The notes under the pieces: generated by a model
Told to the model about the DNA's origin: nothing
Database searches by the model: none
What the model saw: the letters and a program-made list of their open reading frames with translations, nothing else
Shown: positions 63,979-64,000 of the stretch, one piece after another
Position numbering within the stretch: the first letter of the stretch is position 1
Layout of the letters: every line of letters begins with the position of its first letter
Position numbers and translations under genes: made by a program
Assembly: GCA_026018925.1 (NCBI GenBank)
Contig: JAKSZU010000016.1
Location: 52,410,496-52,474,495, forward strand
Length of the DNA stretch: 64,000 bases
From: Tupaia tana
Taxonomy: Eukaryota; Chordata; Mammalia; Scandentia; Tupaiidae
Direction of reading: 5' to 3'

Positions 63979-64000
63979 TTAGAGATTTTTGCTATACAGC
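63979..64000 (-). mobile_element. Start of another family A SINE, cut by the window end
   Basis: AGAGATTTTTGCTATACAGC is the 3' end complement of an A copy that continues beyond the window. Confidence 0.75.

Overview
The window is mammalian chromosomal DNA dominated by short retroposons. There is no operon-like or prokaryotic gene organisation, and almost every open frame over 60 codons lies in a SINE, a simple repeat or a telomere-like array. Three tRNA-derived SINE families fill much of the sequence. Family A is about 250 bp and ends in a GCCCTATAGCAAAAACCTCTC-poly(A) tail. Family B is about 170 bp, shares the A head, and ends in CTTTCTCACTTTCTCTCTC...GGTCAAATTAAAATAAATAAA. Family C is about 200 bp and ends in TCTCTCATGAAAGAAATAAAC. 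A few 7SL-RNA-derived monomers of the free-left-Alu type are also present, two of them fused behind a tRNA-like head. 7SL-derived SINEs are known from Euarchontoglires. Dimeric Alu, rodent B1/B2 and rabbit C repeats are absent and tRNA SINEs dominate, so a colugo (Dermoptera, CYN-type SINEs) is the best guess. That is an inference from remembered repeat biology, not a database match.

Layout. 0-13 kb: L1M fossil fragments, densely nested SINEs and a palindromic mariner MITE. 13.7-14.4 kb: an RPS18 processed pseudogene with a SINE in its 3' UTR. 14.4-22 kb: SINEs and microsatellites. 22.5-23.6 kb: the only CpG island, with candidate splice donors pointing outwards on both strands, so possibly a divergent promoter. 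24-29.7 kb: SINEs, including the best preserved A copy (26,209) with an exact 18-bp target-site duplication. 29.74-31.75 kb: a GT-rich tandem satellite of about 190 bp per unit. 31.75-34.59 kb: a degenerate TTAGGG array organised in higher-order units of about 0.55-0.64 kb. 34.6-44.7 kb: older, less SINE-rich DNA with MIR and MER5 relics, a perfect RFX X-box and two weak exon candidates. 44.7-54 kb: fossil MLT1 and class-I LTRs, L1 and L2 tails, and a three-level SINE nest. 54.3-54.9 kb: a UBE2N processed pseudogene. 55-64 kb: mixed single-copy DNA and SINEs, with a phase-compatible pair of minus-strand exon candidates (62,011-61,861 and 58,647-58,290) that may be the 3' end of a real gene.

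There is no complete, confidently identified functional protein-coding gene. The most unusual structure is the satellite plus telomere-like block, which reads as a relic of a chromosome end or subtelomere embedded in ordinary DNA. The clearest biology otherwise is SINE evolution: mosaics between families, composite tRNA-7SL elements, a micro-SINE, nested insertions with readable order, and unstable C/G runs at one fixed place inside family A.
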